A stretch of DNA of 64,000 nucleotides from JAJPKK01 sp963747835. GTDB taxonomy: Bacteria; Pseudomonadota; Alphaproteobacteria; Rhizobiales; Xanthobacteraceae. The notes beneath the pieces are model-generated. The model saw only the letters and a program-made list of their open reading frames with translations, did no database searches and was not told the origin of the DNA. Shown here piece by piece: positions 28,455-37,203 of this stretch (positions are counted from its first letter, which is position 1; every line of letters starts with the position of its first letter). Both the position numbers and the translations under genes were made by a program. The stretch lies in assembly GCA_963747835.1 (NCBI GenBank), contig CAVVGO010000003.1, positions 142,761 through 206,760 on the forward strand, in the 5' to 3' direction.

Positions 28455-29492
28455 CTAGCGCGCCAAGAGCTTCATCGCCCGATCGTAATATCCGAGGTCG
28501 ACATACCGCTCCGGCATCGCCGCTTCCGTATCGGGCTTGCGCTCGATCTCGGCCCGCAGCGCCAGCATGTTCCTGAAGCCTTCGACCTCGAACCTCGCAT
28601 CGGGTGTGAAGCCGGACGCCGGGATGAGCAGTAGGTCGTAGGTTCGTTGCGCGACCTTGCGATCGAGCTTGAGCGCTTCGACCAGCAAGTCGATCGCCTC
28701 GGCGCGGTGATCGGGGTCGCGGATCCAACGCACTGCCTCGACATAGGCGGCAAGATAACGCTCAAGCACCGCGGCGTTGTCGCGTGCCCACGGTCGCATC
28801 ACGAATGCACCGACGGCCTGGTAAGGTCCGAGCAGATCGACGAGACCGCCGAGACTCTTCAAGCCCCTCGCCTCGGCTTCCACCGTGAACGGCAGATTGA
28901 GAATGCCGGCCGCATTGCTGCGGTCCTCGATCATCGCCTTGTAGCGGAACGCCACCGCGCCGACCGGCTTGACCGCGTAGTCGGCGCCGTCGCGCAGCCC
29001 ATGTTGCAACAGCAACTTCTTAGCCTGCAGTGCGTAAGCGGTGTCGGGGGCATCAACCACGATGGTCTTGCCCTTGAGATCGGCGAACGACGCGATGTCG
29101 GCCTGCACGAAGAACTCGTTCATGCCGCTGTCGCCGCCCGATACGATGACCACGTCGCGCCTGGCGACCTCGATCATGGCGACTGCGTTGTCGAGAGCCC
29201 CATGGGCGATCTGGAATCGGCCGGCCGCAAGGCCGTCGCGCTGGCTCTGCGAGCTTTCGGTTTTTTCGAGTTCCACCGCGAGGCCGTATTTGGCGAACAA
29301 GCCCTTGGCGATCCCTACGTAGACCGGCATGGCCTTGGCGTTCGGAAACGTGTTGACGCGAAGCGTCGTCATCTCGGCGGCCCGCGCCGGCGTGGCCGGC
29401 CCGCCCGGCGCCCAAGTGTCGACGCATAGCCCGGCGACACATAGCCCGGCCACCCATAGAGCGGCTGCCAGCGATTTGACCGGGATCGGCAT
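28455..29492 (-). CDS. Lone ABC-type substrate-binding protein, NMT1/SsuA-like
   Basis: 345 residues. A signal peptide (residues 1 to about 35) precedes TLRVNTFPNAKAMPVYVGIA, the start of the NMT1/SsuA/ThiY periplasmic-binding fold, then GLAVELEKTESSQSQRDGL and SFADLKGKTIVVDAPDTAYA. Such proteins bind sulfonates, taurine, pyrimidines or similar ligands. No ABC permease or ATPase gene is adjacent, so the transporter must be elsewhere or absent. The ATG at 29492 has GGAGG upstream. It is divergent from the GlcG-like gene, 66 bases apart. Confidence 0.85.
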   Translation of the reverse strand: MPIPVKSLAAALWVAGLCVAGLCVDTWAPGGPATPARAAEMTTLRVNTFPNAKAMPVYVGIAKGLFAKYGLAVELEKTESSQSQRDGLAAGRFQIAHGALDNAVAMIEVARRDVVIVSGGDSGMNEFFVQADIASFADLKGKTIVVDAPDTAYALQAKKLLLQHGLRDGADYAVKPVGAVAFRYKAMIEDRSNAAGILNLPFTVEAEARGLKSLGGLVDLLGPYQAVGAFVMRPWARDNAAVLERYLAAYVEAVRWIRDPDHRAEAIDLLVEALKLDRKVAQRTYDLLLIPASGFTPDARFEVEGFRNMLALRAEIERKPDTEAAMPERYVDLGYYDRAMKLLAR

Positions 29493-29558
29493 TTGACACC
29501 TCCGTATTTCGGGCCGTACGACCACGATACCATCTCAGGACCGGTGTGGAGGGGACGA

Positions 29559-30173
29559 ATGCGAGCGATCAGTCTCGACGAAGCGGTGACGATGATCAAC
29601 GGATGCTTCGCGGCCGCCAAGCAGCACAAGCTGCGCCCGCTGACGGCCGTGGTCCTCGATGCCGGCGGCCGCCTCAAGGCAGCGCTCAAACAGGATGGCT
29701 GTGCCATGCTGCGGTTCGAGATCGCCTACGGCAAGGCTTACGCGGCCCTGTCGATGGGACGGCCGTCGCGGCTCGTATTGCAGAAGCAGCGCGAGAAGCC
29801 TGTCTTCATGGATAACCTGCTGGAGCTTGCCGACGGTCCGATGTTCCTGGAGGCAGGCGGGCAACTCGTCCGCGACGCGGCCGGCGAAGTGATCGGCGCC
29901 ATCGGGGTCACCGGCGACGCCGGCGAAATGGACGACGTCTGTGCGGTGGCGGGAATCCACGCCTGCGGCCATAAAACTTGCTCGGACTTTACCGATCCTG
30001 AAATCATTCGCGCTATCAACGTTAAGGAATTGGTGCCGCAACCGGCGAATCGCGGTAAGCTTCGATTGCCGGGCGGCACTTTGGTGCAATGCAATATGGT
30101 ATCCCGTGCCGTGCGCCTGTGCGCCAGCGCGGGCGGGTGCTCTTGCGCTCGCCCCAAAGGCCACGCAGAGTGA
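29559..30173 (+). CDS. GlcG/HbpS-family heme-binding-like protein
   Basis: 204 residues from ATG 29559, which follows GGAGGGG. Family pattern: ISLDEAVTMINGCFAAAKQ, LTAVVLDAGGRLKAALKQD, IAYGKAYAALSMG and IGAIGVTGDAGEMDDVCAVAGI (DUF336/GlcG fold). Members bind heme or act as small accessory proteins for oxidoreductases. The tail has an unusual cysteine-rich end (ACGHKTCSDF, VRLCASAGGCSCARP), longer than typical members; a C-terminal frame change cannot be excluded. A lipoprotein gene starts six bases later. Confidence 0.8.
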   Translation: MRAISLDEAVTMINGCFAAAKQHKLRPLTAVVLDAGGRLKAALKQDGCAMLRFEIAYGKAYAALSMGRPSRLVLQKQREKPVFMDNLLELADGPMFLEAGGQLVRDAAGEVIGAIGVTGDAGEMDDVCAVAGIHACGHKTCSDFTDPEIIRAINVKELVPQPANRGKLRLPGGTLVQCNMVSRAVRLCASAGGCSCARPKGHAE

Positions 30174-30178
30174 CCGTC

Positions 30179-30781
30179 ATGCGTACCGAGGAGACCATCC
30201 CGATGGTTCGTGTGCCTCGTAATTCATTGTTCCTGGTCGCCATTCCGGCCGGCTTGCTGCTGCTCGGCGGCTGCGCGTCCTTCAACCTCAACAGCTTCAG
30301 CAATCCGTTTTCATCATCCCCGTCCGCGCCGCCGCCGCCCTCGGCGCCGGCGGGTCCCGTGATACCGCCGAGCCTGCGCGCCGAGGACATCGTCGGGCGG
30401 TGGGGGCTCGCGTCCTACCATCGCGAGCAAGACCGTGCCCGCACCGCGGAGGCCGCGCGCGGACAATGCAGCCAAGCCTACGTGATCAACCGCTCGCCCA
30501 GCGGCGGCGTCATGATGCTGGGCCACGACAACCCGGCGGTCCAGGACATGAACCTCAAGGGCAGCGTCGAGGGTAAAAACTATATCGGCCCCGGACCCGA
30601 TCCAGGCCGGCGCGGACGACCGCGAACTGGTCAGTTTCGACGGGCGCATCCTGATCCTCAAATGGGTCGACCCGGAAATTGCCGGCCGCTACGGCAACAT
30701 GGTTCTGGTCCGCTGCGGTCCCGAGGGTGCCGCGCGCACCGCGCGTGCCAAGAAGCCGCCGGCGCCCCACCGGCGCAATGA
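30179..30781 (+). CDS. Lipoprotein of unknown function, apparent frameshift
   Basis: Begins at ATG 30179 (or 30203). A lipoprotein signal ends LLLLGGC, giving lipidation of the Cys, then a Pro/Ser-rich linker (SPSAPPPPSAPAGPVIPP). The domain continues DIVGRWGLASYHREQDRART and GGVMMLGHDNPAVQDM. At about 30595-30605 the frame changes: the neighbouring frame reads DPIQAGADDRELVSFDGRIL, then KWVDPEIAGRYGNMVLVRCG. A second shift near 30740-30770 would return to the stop at 30779-30781, which overlaps the arsC start (ATGA). Family not recognised; small outer-membrane-type proteins of this kind are common in rhizobia. Confidence 0.65.
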   Translation: MRTEETIPMVRVPRNSLFLVAIPAGLLLLGGCASFNLNSFSNPFSSSPSAPPPPSAPAGPVIPPSLRAEDIVGRWGLASYHREQDRARTAEAARGQCSQAYVINRSPSGGVMMLGHDNPAVQDMNLKGSVEGKNYIGPGPDPGRRGRPRTGQFRRAHPDPQMGRPGNCRPLRQHGSGPLRSRGCRAHRACQEAAGAPPAQ

Positions 30782-31125
30782 CCGTCACCATTTGGCACAA
30801 CCCGAAATGCGCGACGTCGCGCAAGGTGCTGGGCATCATTCGGGCGGCGGGTATCGAACCAAGCATCGTGGAATACGTGAAGGTGCCGCCCAGCGTCGCG
30901 GCCATCAAGGCGGCGCTGAAGGCGATGGGCATTTCGCCGCGCGATCTGCTGCGCCGTCGCGGTACTCCCTATGATGCGCTCGGTCTCGACGACCCCAAGC
31001 TCACCGACGCCGCACTGATCGCCGCCATGCACGACGAGCCGATCCTGATCGAGCGACCGGTCGTGCTGTCGCCAAAGGGTGCACGGCTGTGCCGGCCTCC
31101 CGAGCGGGTGCACGAAATCCTGTAA
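30778..31125 (+). CDS. ArsC-family reductase-like protein
   Basis: 115 residues. HNPKCATSRKVL holds the active-site cysteine C11, and LIERPVVLSPKGARLCRPPE is the family C-terminal block. The thioredoxin-fold ArsC/YffB family includes glutaredoxin-dependent arsenate reductases and uncharacterised Spx/YffB-like members. No other arsenic-resistance gene is nearby, so arsenate reduction is uncertain. The start ATG overlaps the upstream stop. Confidence 0.85.
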   Translation: MTVTIWHNPKCATSRKVLGIIRAAGIEPSIVEYVKVPPSVAAIKAALKAMGISPRDLLRRRGTPYDALGLDDPKLTDAALIAAMHDEPILIERPVVLSPKGARLCRPPERVHEIL

Positions 31126-31161
31126 ACGCTGCGACAGGCGACATTCGCAAAAGACAAAGGC

Positions 31162-31190
31162 TTGACACAAGATAGGAATAGGCCTACATT
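31162..31190 (+). promoter_or_regulatory. Promoter-like element with shared 15-bp motif, copy 2
   Basis: TTGACA at 31162-31167 and TACATT at 31185-31190, spaced by 17 bases. The 15 bases ATAGGAATAGGCCTA (31172-31186) are identical to those at 20128-20142. A transcript from here would run straight into the hexanucleotide repeat about 45 bases downstream. Confidence 0.6.
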
Positions 31191-31236
31191 ATCATTTGCG
31201 ATGACATGAGATGGAGCGGTTGCGGTCGCTCCGCCG

Positions 31237-31320
31237 GGATGCGGATGCGGATGCGGATGCGGATGCGGATGCGGATGCGGATGCGGATGGGGATGGGGAT
31301 GGGGATGGGGATGAGGATGA
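31237..31320. repeat. Hexanucleotide tandem repeat, 14 units
   Basis: Eight units of GGATGC (31237-31284), four of GGATGG (31285-31308) and two of GGATGA (31309-31320), without interruption. The sixth base changes in blocks, so the array grew by local duplication after point changes. In the + strand frame starting at 31211 it would read Asp-Ala, Asp-Gly, Asp-Glu dipeptides. Unit length is a multiple of three, so copy changes would not shift a frame. Confidence 0.95.
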
Positions 31321-31588
31321 GGAGAGATACCGTGATAATTCCTTGCTCCGCGCGGACTTTCGCTGTTTCGGCGCGCACGATTCGCTGCTATCCGATCGAG
31401 CAGCGAATTGCCGGCAACCTTTTGATATTACGCCGCGATACTGCGCCATTGCCGCCCAAAAGAGGCCTATCGGCACCGCTTTTTTGGAAATTCGGTGTTA
31501 AATACGGTGATCGCAGGGAAATCCGGTCTCGCGGCGCGACCACTTGCACGCACCCCGGGGATCAAGTCACTGCGTCCACGACCCGCGT

Positions 31589-32312
31589 TCAATTGAACAA
31601 CGCATCGATATCGTCCTGCGATGCGTGGCCGGCGTCGGCATCGAGCCGAGGGCCATTGAGGAGTTTGGCATCACCTTCACGTTCCGCTATGGCGATCGGA
31701 GTGAAGTCCTTCAAGGCTTCGATGCCGCCCCAGATTTCCATCATCTTTAGAATATGCTGTTCGATGAATTGGAGGGTGGACACCACCTTGGTGATGCGCT
31801 GCCCGGTCAGATCCTGGAAATTGCACGACTCGAAAATTTGGACCACCCGCTCAGTGATATCGCGGGCGAGGTTTTGCTCCTGCTCGTTCTTGACCATGGC
31901 GCACAGGTTGCTGGCGCATTGGTCAATGTCCTCGGCGGCGGTCAGAATCTGCTCGGTGGCAGACTTGGTACCACCCACGATGGCGTCGAGTTCATCGGTG
32001 ACACGCCGCATTTCGCGGCCCTTGAAGCCGGTCACGTGCAGCGTCGCGATTTCTTGCTTGGTGTCGTCGATTGCGGCCTGGATGATGTCGAGTTCGCCCT
32101 TGAGCTTCTGAATTTCCCCGATCTGCGCCTGATACGTCTCGATGATCCGCGTCGAGTTCGTGCTCGCGAGGTTCGATCGCGGCCCGCAGGGCGCGTATTT
32201 CCAGGATGAGTTCGTGATGTCGCTGGATGGCATCGGCATCCGGATCGGGCACGAGCGACGACGCGACCATGTTTCTCACTTGATCGATCCGAAACGTCCT
32301 TCGGTGTACCAT
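31589..32312 (-). CDS. CheZ-like chemotaxis phosphatase, apparent frameshift
   Basis: Resembles the CheZ family that dephosphorylates CheY-P. The ATG at 32312 (GGAGGA upstream) starts VHRRTFRIDQVRNMVASSL and a helical region, ALRAAIEP. At about 32150-32160 the frame changes to RIIETYQAQIGEIQKLKGEL. The conserved four-helix part follows: TEQILTAAEDID, then FESCNFQDLTGQRITKVV (the phosphatase-core Q in DLTGQR) and a C-terminal DDIDALFN tail, the CheY-binding-type end. Removing one base gives 240 residues. No other chemotaxis gene is adjacent. Confidence 0.82.
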
Positions 32313-32628
32313 GGCCGCCGTATCCTCCAGCTGAACTCAAACTTCTAAGCCATGAAATTTAAGACCTCGTTATCCGTTTGCAGTGCGAACAAGCTTTTTT
32401 TGGTATTAGATTCCCTTTAACCATAAATCTATTGTCAGAGTTAACCATGTGTAATTCGATTTACGGCTCGTAAACCAAGTTACTATGAACGGTTGGTATC
32501 CGTATATACTTACTATTCCAACAATTATTATTTACCAATCGGTGGGGATTGCATCATTATTGTCGACGCGGGACCGATCGTCACGTCGTCCGCGCCCTCC
32601 GGCCGGGCGAAAACTGAGAGTAGACCTC
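32313..32628. other. AT-rich divergent promoter region
   Basis: About 315 bases between the divergent CheZ-like and L,D-transpeptidase genes, with an AT-rich core at 32380-32560. TTTTTTGGTATTAGATTCCC and TATACTTACTATTCC are possible promoter parts but no pair was assigned. No gene was seen. Confidence 0.4.
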
Positions 32629-33378
32629 ATGTCACGTATCGTTGCGTCGCGTATTCTCGCATCTCGCCTCGTTTCATCCCGCGCCATCGCGATGGCGCTG
32701 CTCATCGGCGCCGCCATCCCGGTCGCGGCGCTCGCCGAACCGCTTGGAATCACGCCTGCGGCCCCGGTCAATCCCGCACCGCAGTTCCAGTCGATGCCGG
32801 TCCGCTATGCGGCCGCGCAGGCCCCCAATCTGGGCGGCGGCTTTTTCGAGTTCCTGGCCTCCGGCGGCACCGTCGCGCCGCGCCGGACCTACGCACCGAT
32901 GGAGCCCGACGCGGATGCGAGGCGCGCCATAGGTGACCCGCGCTACGAGCGCCAGATGGTTGATTACGAGGGTTCGGAAAAGCCCGGGACCTTGATTATC
33001 AACACGCCCGAGCGGCTGCTTTATCTGGTCGAGTCAGGCGGCAAGGCTTTGCGCTACGGGATCGGGGTGGGACGCCCAGGCTTCACATGGGCGGGCGTCA
33101 AAACGGTTTCGATGAAGCGCGAGTGGCCGGAATGGAGGCCGCCGGATGAAATGCTAAGGCGCCGCCCCGACCTGCCCCATTATATGCCCGGGGGACCCGA
33201 AAATCCGCTCGGCGCGCGCGCGCTATACCTCGGTTCGTCGCTCTACCGGATCCACGGCTCGAACGAGCCCTGGACCATCGGCACCCAGGTCTCGTCGGGC
33301 TGCATCCGCATGCGCAACGAAGACGTGATCGACCTCTACGCACGCGTACCGGTCGGCGCCAAGGTTGTGGTGATGTGA
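32629..33378 (+). CDS. L,D-transpeptidase (YkuD domain)
   Basis: 249 residues. A signal peptide covers residues 1 to about 35 (ASRLVSSRAIAMALLIGAAI). The YkuD catalytic motif is complete: H209 in HGSNEPWTIG and C225 in SSGCIRMRN. It acts in the periplasm on peptidoglycan, making 3-3 crosslinks or attaching proteins. The ATG at 32629 was preferred over an upstream open extension because it directly precedes the signal peptide. Hyphomicrobiales encode many such enzymes; the specific role of this one is not known. Confidence 0.9.
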   Translation: MSRIVASRILASRLVSSRAIAMALLIGAAIPVAALAEPLGITPAAPVNPAPQFQSMPVRYAAAQAPNLGGGFFEFLASGGTVAPRRTYAPMEPDADARRAIGDPRYERQMVDYEGSEKPGTLIINTPERLLYLVESGGKALRYGIGVGRPGFTWAGVKTVSMKREWPEWRPPDEMLRRRPDLPHYMPGGPENPLGARALYLGSSLYRIHGSNEPWTIGTQVSSGCIRMRNEDVIDLYARVPVGAKVVVM

Positions 33379-33451
33379 GTGGACATCGCGGTCGAGCCGA
33401 GTTCGGCTCGACCGCGGGGCCCCTGTTACGTGAGTAGCGCTCTACGCGCTG

Positions 33452-34303
33452 TCAGAAATCGCCGCCGCCGTCGAAGTCGCCGGCGATGTCGCCATCGTCG
33501 TCGGGTTGGTCATCGTCCGCGGGCTGATTGTCGTCGTTTCCGCCGAAAAGGCCGCTGCGGCCGGAGTCGTCGGAGGTCGCGCGTTGCCGGCCGATGTCGT
33601 CATTGCCGGCGTCGCGAGCCAGACTGCCGCCTCCGCGGTCGCCGCCGCTATCCCACGGCGACCCGCTGGAACTGCCGCCGCTGAGATTGCTGCGCTCAGA
33701 ATCGCCCATAAGCGACTGATGGCCTCCAAATGCGGAGCGGATGCCGTTCAGCAACAGGGAGCCGCCGACAACGCCTGCGACCGCCGCCGCCGCGGTCCCG
33801 AGGAATGACCCGCCGCCGGAACCCGGCCCCATCATTCCGCCGCCCATCATGCCACCGCCCATCGGGCCTCCCATCGCGCCTCCCATCGCGCCTCCTGGCG
33901 GATAGCCAGGCTGCGGATAGGATTGCGGATATCCGGCGGGCGGGCCCGACTCGGGCCGCCTGCCCCACACGCCGCTTGTGCCTTGTCCGCCTGGCCGAAC
34001 CGACGGTACCGAGCCCCGGGGCTGCCCCATGATCACGTTGCGCATGTTGTCGAGAAAACCGCCGCCACCCTGGGCGGGTTCGGCATTGCCGGCAGCGTGT
34101 TCCAATTCCTCGATATGGGCATTGGCGCGCTTGAGCGCCTCGTCCTGAACCAGCACCGACTGCACCAGCGCGTAGACGGCGTTGGGCGCGCGGCCGAGAC
34201 CCTCGCGGATCAGGCGTTCCGCGTCCGGATCGCGACGCTGGCCTTCCAGGGACGCAAGACGGTCGAACAGGTCTGCGACGAGCTGTTGTTCCTGCGGGGT
34301 CAT
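33452..34303 (-). CDS. DUF2076 protein
   Basis: 283 residues from ATG 34303 (GGAGAGG upstream). The N-terminal helical part (TPQEQQLVADLFDRLASLEG, then ALVQSVLVQDEALKRANA) is the DUF2076 signature. Then come a Gly/Pro/Met-rich low-complexity stretch (GGAMGGAMGGPMGGGMMGGG), a hydrophobic Gly-rich segment (FLGTAAAAVAGVVGGSLLLN) and a very acidic Asp/Gly tail. The family is periplasmic or envelope-linked in other proteobacteria; no activity is known. Confidence 0.85.
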   Translation of the reverse strand: MTPQEQQLVADLFDRLASLEGQRRDPDAERLIREGLGRAPNAVYALVQSVLVQDEALKRANAHIEELEHAAGNAEPAQGGGGFLDNMRNVIMGQPRGSVPSVRPGGQGTSGVWGRRPESGPPAGYPQSYPQPGYPPGGAMGGAMGGPMGGGMMGGGMMGPGSGGGSFLGTAAAAVAGVVGGSLLLNGIRSAFGGHQSLMGDSERSNLSGGSSSGSPWDSGGDRGGGSLARDAGNDDIGRQRATSDDSGRSGLFGGNDDNQPADDDQPDDDGDIAGDFDGGGDF

Positions 34304-34448
34304 GGTACCTCTCCTCTGCCGGATCGTCCGGTCGCGCACCTATATGGGGAGCCGTTGGGCCGCCGGAAGTGGCCGATCGGCCTGTGGCGGTCCGCCGCAT
34401 CGACGCCCGTTCCGCTACGCTTTTGCCTTCGGTCGCGGCTGCGCCGCA

Positions 34449-35342
34449 TTACGCCAAAGCGAAACCATGTGCCGCCAGCAGTTGGGGAAATCGTTCGCCG
34501 GCAAAAAAGGAATACTCATGCTCGCGCATGGCGGTAAGCGTGTCGAGCCGTTGTAGCTCCGCATCGACGAAGCCAGGATGACACATCACGAGGCCGCCGT
34601 CAGGCAGGCCTTCCAGGAACGATGCGAACAGGATGTCGTACCCTGAGCGGCGGGCGAAATTATAGGTGCCGGCGAAGGCAGGATTTGTCGTGATGCCGCG
34701 GGCCGCGCTGCGGGCGCGCAGGCGCCGGCTCAGAACATCGAGGAGCAGCCCCTTGGGATCGTCCCATCGCCGCGACAGGCGTGTTGCCCGCCCGCATTGC
34801 CGCACCCAGGCGGCCGGTGCCGCCTCCGACATTACGCCGAGCAGTGCATCGCCGACCTGGGGCAGCAGGTGCACGTGCTGATGGCCGTCCACGAAGTCCG
34901 GTGGTCGCCCGAACGCGGCACGGAATGCGTCGAACTGGCTCTCGGCTTCCGCCCTGAGCGAGGTGGGATCGAGCCGAGCCAGCAATCCAGTCGTGAGCTT
35001 TTTCGGCAGCGACGGAAAAACGCCGTTGCCGCTGACCGGGCGATAAGCCGGCGTTAACGGCCGAAACGGCGCCGTCAGGGTGAAATGCAGGCCTATCGCG
35101 GCGCCGCCGAGCGCCGCAAGCGCCGCCGCCTCTGCTACCGAAAAGCTCGGCGCCGTCACCATCACGGACGTCGCGTTGATGCGCCCGCGCCCGATCAGAT
35201 CCCGGATCGCGCGATTGACCGCCGGCGAGATGCCGTAGTCGTCAGCGCACAGCCAGAACCGGCGCACGGGCCGCTCGGGTCGCCGCTCAGGCTGCCGTCC
35301 CGGCGGCGACGGCGACAGCGCGATCGGTGCGGCTTGGCTCAC
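34449..35342 (-). CDS. ChbG/HpnK-family deacetylase
   Basis: 297 residues. WLCADDYGISPAVNRAI carries the metal-binding Asp pair, VDGHQHVHLLPQ the metal His, and MCHPGFVD the late catalytic His. The family includes chitooligosaccharide deacetylase ChbG and the hopanoid-biosynthesis enzyme HpnK. The start is set to the GTG at 35342, four bases after the glycosyltransferase stop. Together with GT2 and GtrA genes it suggests processing of a lipid-linked sugar, as in envelope glycan or hopanoid modification. Substrate is inferred from context only. Confidence 0.85.
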   Translation of the reverse strand: MSQAAPIALSPSPPGRQPERRPERPVRRFWLCADDYGISPAVNRAIRDLIGRGRINATSVMVTAPSFSVAEAAALAALGGAAIGLHFTLTAPFRPLTPAYRPVSGNGVFPSLPKKLTTGLLARLDPTSLRAEAESQFDAFRAAFGRPPDFVDGHQHVHLLPQVGDALLGVMSEAAPAAWVRQCGRATRLSRRWDDPKGLLLDVLSRRLRARSAARGITTNPAFAGTYNFARRSGYDILFASFLEGLPDGGLVMCHPGFVDAELQRLDTLTAMREHEYSFFAGERFPQLLAAHGFALA

Positions 35343-35346
35343 GCAG

Positions 35347-36414
35347 TCATTCGGCGGCGTTGCGCGCCGCGTCCTCTGCCCCGGCATTCTCGCCGGCCTC
35401 GTCCTCGGCACGCTTGAGGCTGTGTTCGGCGACGAAATAGACCGGCCGGCGTTTCAACTCGGACAACACCTTGCCGATATATTCGCCCATCACGCCGATC
35501 ATCAGGAGCTGGACGCCACCGATGACCATGATGCCGATGATCAGTGACGGATAGCCCGGCACCGTGCGCTCGTAAACGAAACTCTCGATCAGGATCCAGA
35601 CGCTGAACACGAGCGCGCCCGTGGCGAGCAGGATGCCAAGCAGGCTGGCGACCCGCAGGGGCGCGACCGAGAACGACGTCAGCCCCTCGACCGAAAGACC
35701 GATCAGGGAGCGCAGGCTCCAGCTGGTGCGGCCATGAGTTCGTTCGGCCGGGTTGTAATCGACCCGGAACTGCCGGAAGCCGATCCAGCTGGCGAGGCCT
35801 TTGAAGAAGCGGTTGCGCTCCGGCAACTGCCGCAGGGCCGCCGCGGCGCGCGGCGACAGCAGGCGGAAATCACCCGCATCCTCCGGAATTTTTTGCCGCG
35901 CACCCCAATTGATCAGCGAATAGAAACTCTTCACGGCGACCCGCAGCAGCATCGGCTCGTTTTCGCGATGCGCCTTGGCGGTGTAGACGACGTCGTAACC
36001 GTCGTCGAGCCAATGCGCCACGAGGGTTTCGATGAGTTGCGGCGGATGCTGGCCGTCGGCATCCATAAACAGCACGGCGCCGCGGCGGGCATGATCGAGG
36101 CCCGCCATCAGGGCCGCCTCTTTGCCGAAATTGCGCGACAGCGATACCACCTGAACGTCGACCGTATCGGCCGGCAGCGACCGGGCTACGTCGAGGGAAG
36201 CATCGCGGCTGCCGTCGTCCACATAGACGAGCTCGCAAGCGAGCCCGCGCCGATCGCGCAGACGCGCGGCGACCGCGCAGATACGTTGATGCAGCGCGCC
36301 GAGCCCCGCGGCCTCGTTGTAGACCGGGACCACGATCGACAGGCCGGCAACGGCACCGCCCGCGCCGCCGCGCCGCGCTGCCGGTCCATTGATTTCCCGT
36401 TGGTCAGACGTCAT
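35347..36414 (-). CDS. Family 2 glycosyltransferase, GtrB/DPM type
   Basis: About 355 residues. The GT-A nucleotide-sugar domain starts LSIVVPVYNEAAGL, with VDDGSRD, the DXD-type FMDADGQH and EDAGDFRLL. Two C-terminal membrane helices (LLGILLATGALVFSVWILI and LIIGIMVIGGVQLLMIGVMG) anchor it in the inner membrane. Such enzymes load a sugar onto polyprenyl phosphate. The ATG at 36414 was used; a GTG at 36423 is also possible. The deacetylase gene follows immediately, and a GtrA flippase gene is divergent 124 bases away. Confidence 0.92.
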   Translation of the reverse strand: MTSDQREINGPAARRGGAGGAVAGLSIVVPVYNEAAGLGALHQRICAVAARLRDRRGLACELVYVDDGSRDASLDVARSLPADTVDVQVVSLSRNFGKEAALMAGLDHARRGAVLFMDADGQHPPQLIETLVAHWLDDGYDVVYTAKAHRENEPMLLRVAVKSFYSLINWGARQKIPEDAGDFRLLSPRAAAALRQLPERNRFFKGLASWIGFRQFRVDYNPAERTHGRTSWSLRSLIGLSVEGLTSFSVAPLRVASLLGILLATGALVFSVWILIESFVYERTVPGYPSLIIGIMVIGGVQLLMIGVMGEYIGKVLSELKRRPVYFVAEHSLKRAEDEAGENAGAEDAARNAAE

Positions 36415-36538
36415 CGCCGCCACATCGAATGTCGATTACCAGTCATCATAGCCCATTTCGCCGGTCGCTGTCGTGGCGCCGCAGGCGAGTCCGCAAGTCA
36501 GGCTCGGCGGGCCGGACCGGACGTGCTAAGCGAGGCCC

Positions 36539-37078
36539 ATGATTCCGGTCGAACGCTTCCGAGCCCTCTTCCCCCGCGCCACCGCGTTGGTTGAACCGCA
36601 CTTCGACATGTTGCGCAAGGCAGTCAGCTTCGCGTGCATCGGTGTGGTCAACGCTCTGATCGACACCGGCGTGTTCCTGCTGGCCTATTCGTATCTGACC
36701 GGCGCGCCGGAGGCGCTGCGGCGGCTCGACGCATTTGGAGCATGGTGCGGTTGCGCGAGCCTCGAAACGCTGGTGCTGGTGACGTCCAACATCATGTCCT
36801 GGCTGGTGGCGGTGTCATGTTCGTATGTGATGAATTCGTTTATCACCTTCGCGGCCGAATCCGGGCGGCGGTTGCGATGGAAGGATTACGGAACCTTTGT
36901 GGTATCCGGAATTCTCGGCGCCGTCGCCAACACCACCACGCTGGTGGTGGCGGCACATTTCATGCCGGTGCTGGCCGCAAAAGGCTGCGCCATCCTGGCG
37001 GGCTTCGTGGTTAACTTCAGCATGACGCATTTCGTGGTGTTCCGGCCGCGGCGCAAGACGGCCGAGGACGCGAGATAA
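36539..37078 (+). CDS. GtrA-family membrane protein
   Basis: 179 residues with four predicted membrane helices (for example SFACIGVVNALIDTGVFLLA, YGTFVVSGILGAVANTTTLV and GCAILAGFVVNFSMTHFVVF). GtrA proteins are thought to flip polyprenyl-phosphate sugars across the inner membrane. It is divergent from the GT2 gene and completes a lipid-linked sugar set with it. ATG 36539 follows GAGG. Confidence 0.88.
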   Translation: MIPVERFRALFPRATALVEPHFDMLRKAVSFACIGVVNALIDTGVFLLAYSYLTGAPEALRRLDAFGAWCGCASLETLVLVTSNIMSWLVAVSCSYVMNSFITFAAESGRRLRWKDYGTFVVSGILGAVANTTTLVVAAHFMPVLAAKGCAILAGFVVNFSMTHFVVFRPRRKTAEDAR

Positions 37079-37203
37079 CCCTCAGACATTCCGCCAGCGC
37101 GGCTGAGGGTTCTGAGCGGTGCCGGCTCGTCGCGATGTCAAGCAACCGATTCGGTATTCGGGGCGAACCGCCGCGATCCCGGCGTCGTGAGCATCTCGCC
37201 GGC

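Larger units (their letters stand above)
31126..31588. other. Intergenic region with promoter-like element and hexamer repeat
   Basis: About 460 bases between the ArsC-family gene and the convergent CheZ-like gene. It contains the second copy of the ATAGGAATAGGCCTA promoter element and an 84-bp hexanucleotide repeat, each listed separately. Frames crossing the repeat are open only because the repeat has no stop codons; none looks like a known protein. Confidence 0.5.

Noticed and set aside
31184..31501. Frames encoding Ile-Pro/Ile-Arg, Met-Arg or Asp-Ala repeats across the hexamer array
   Set aside because: All arise from a stop-free tandem repeat read in different frames. None has a convincing ribosome site or flanking conserved sequence, so none was called a gene.
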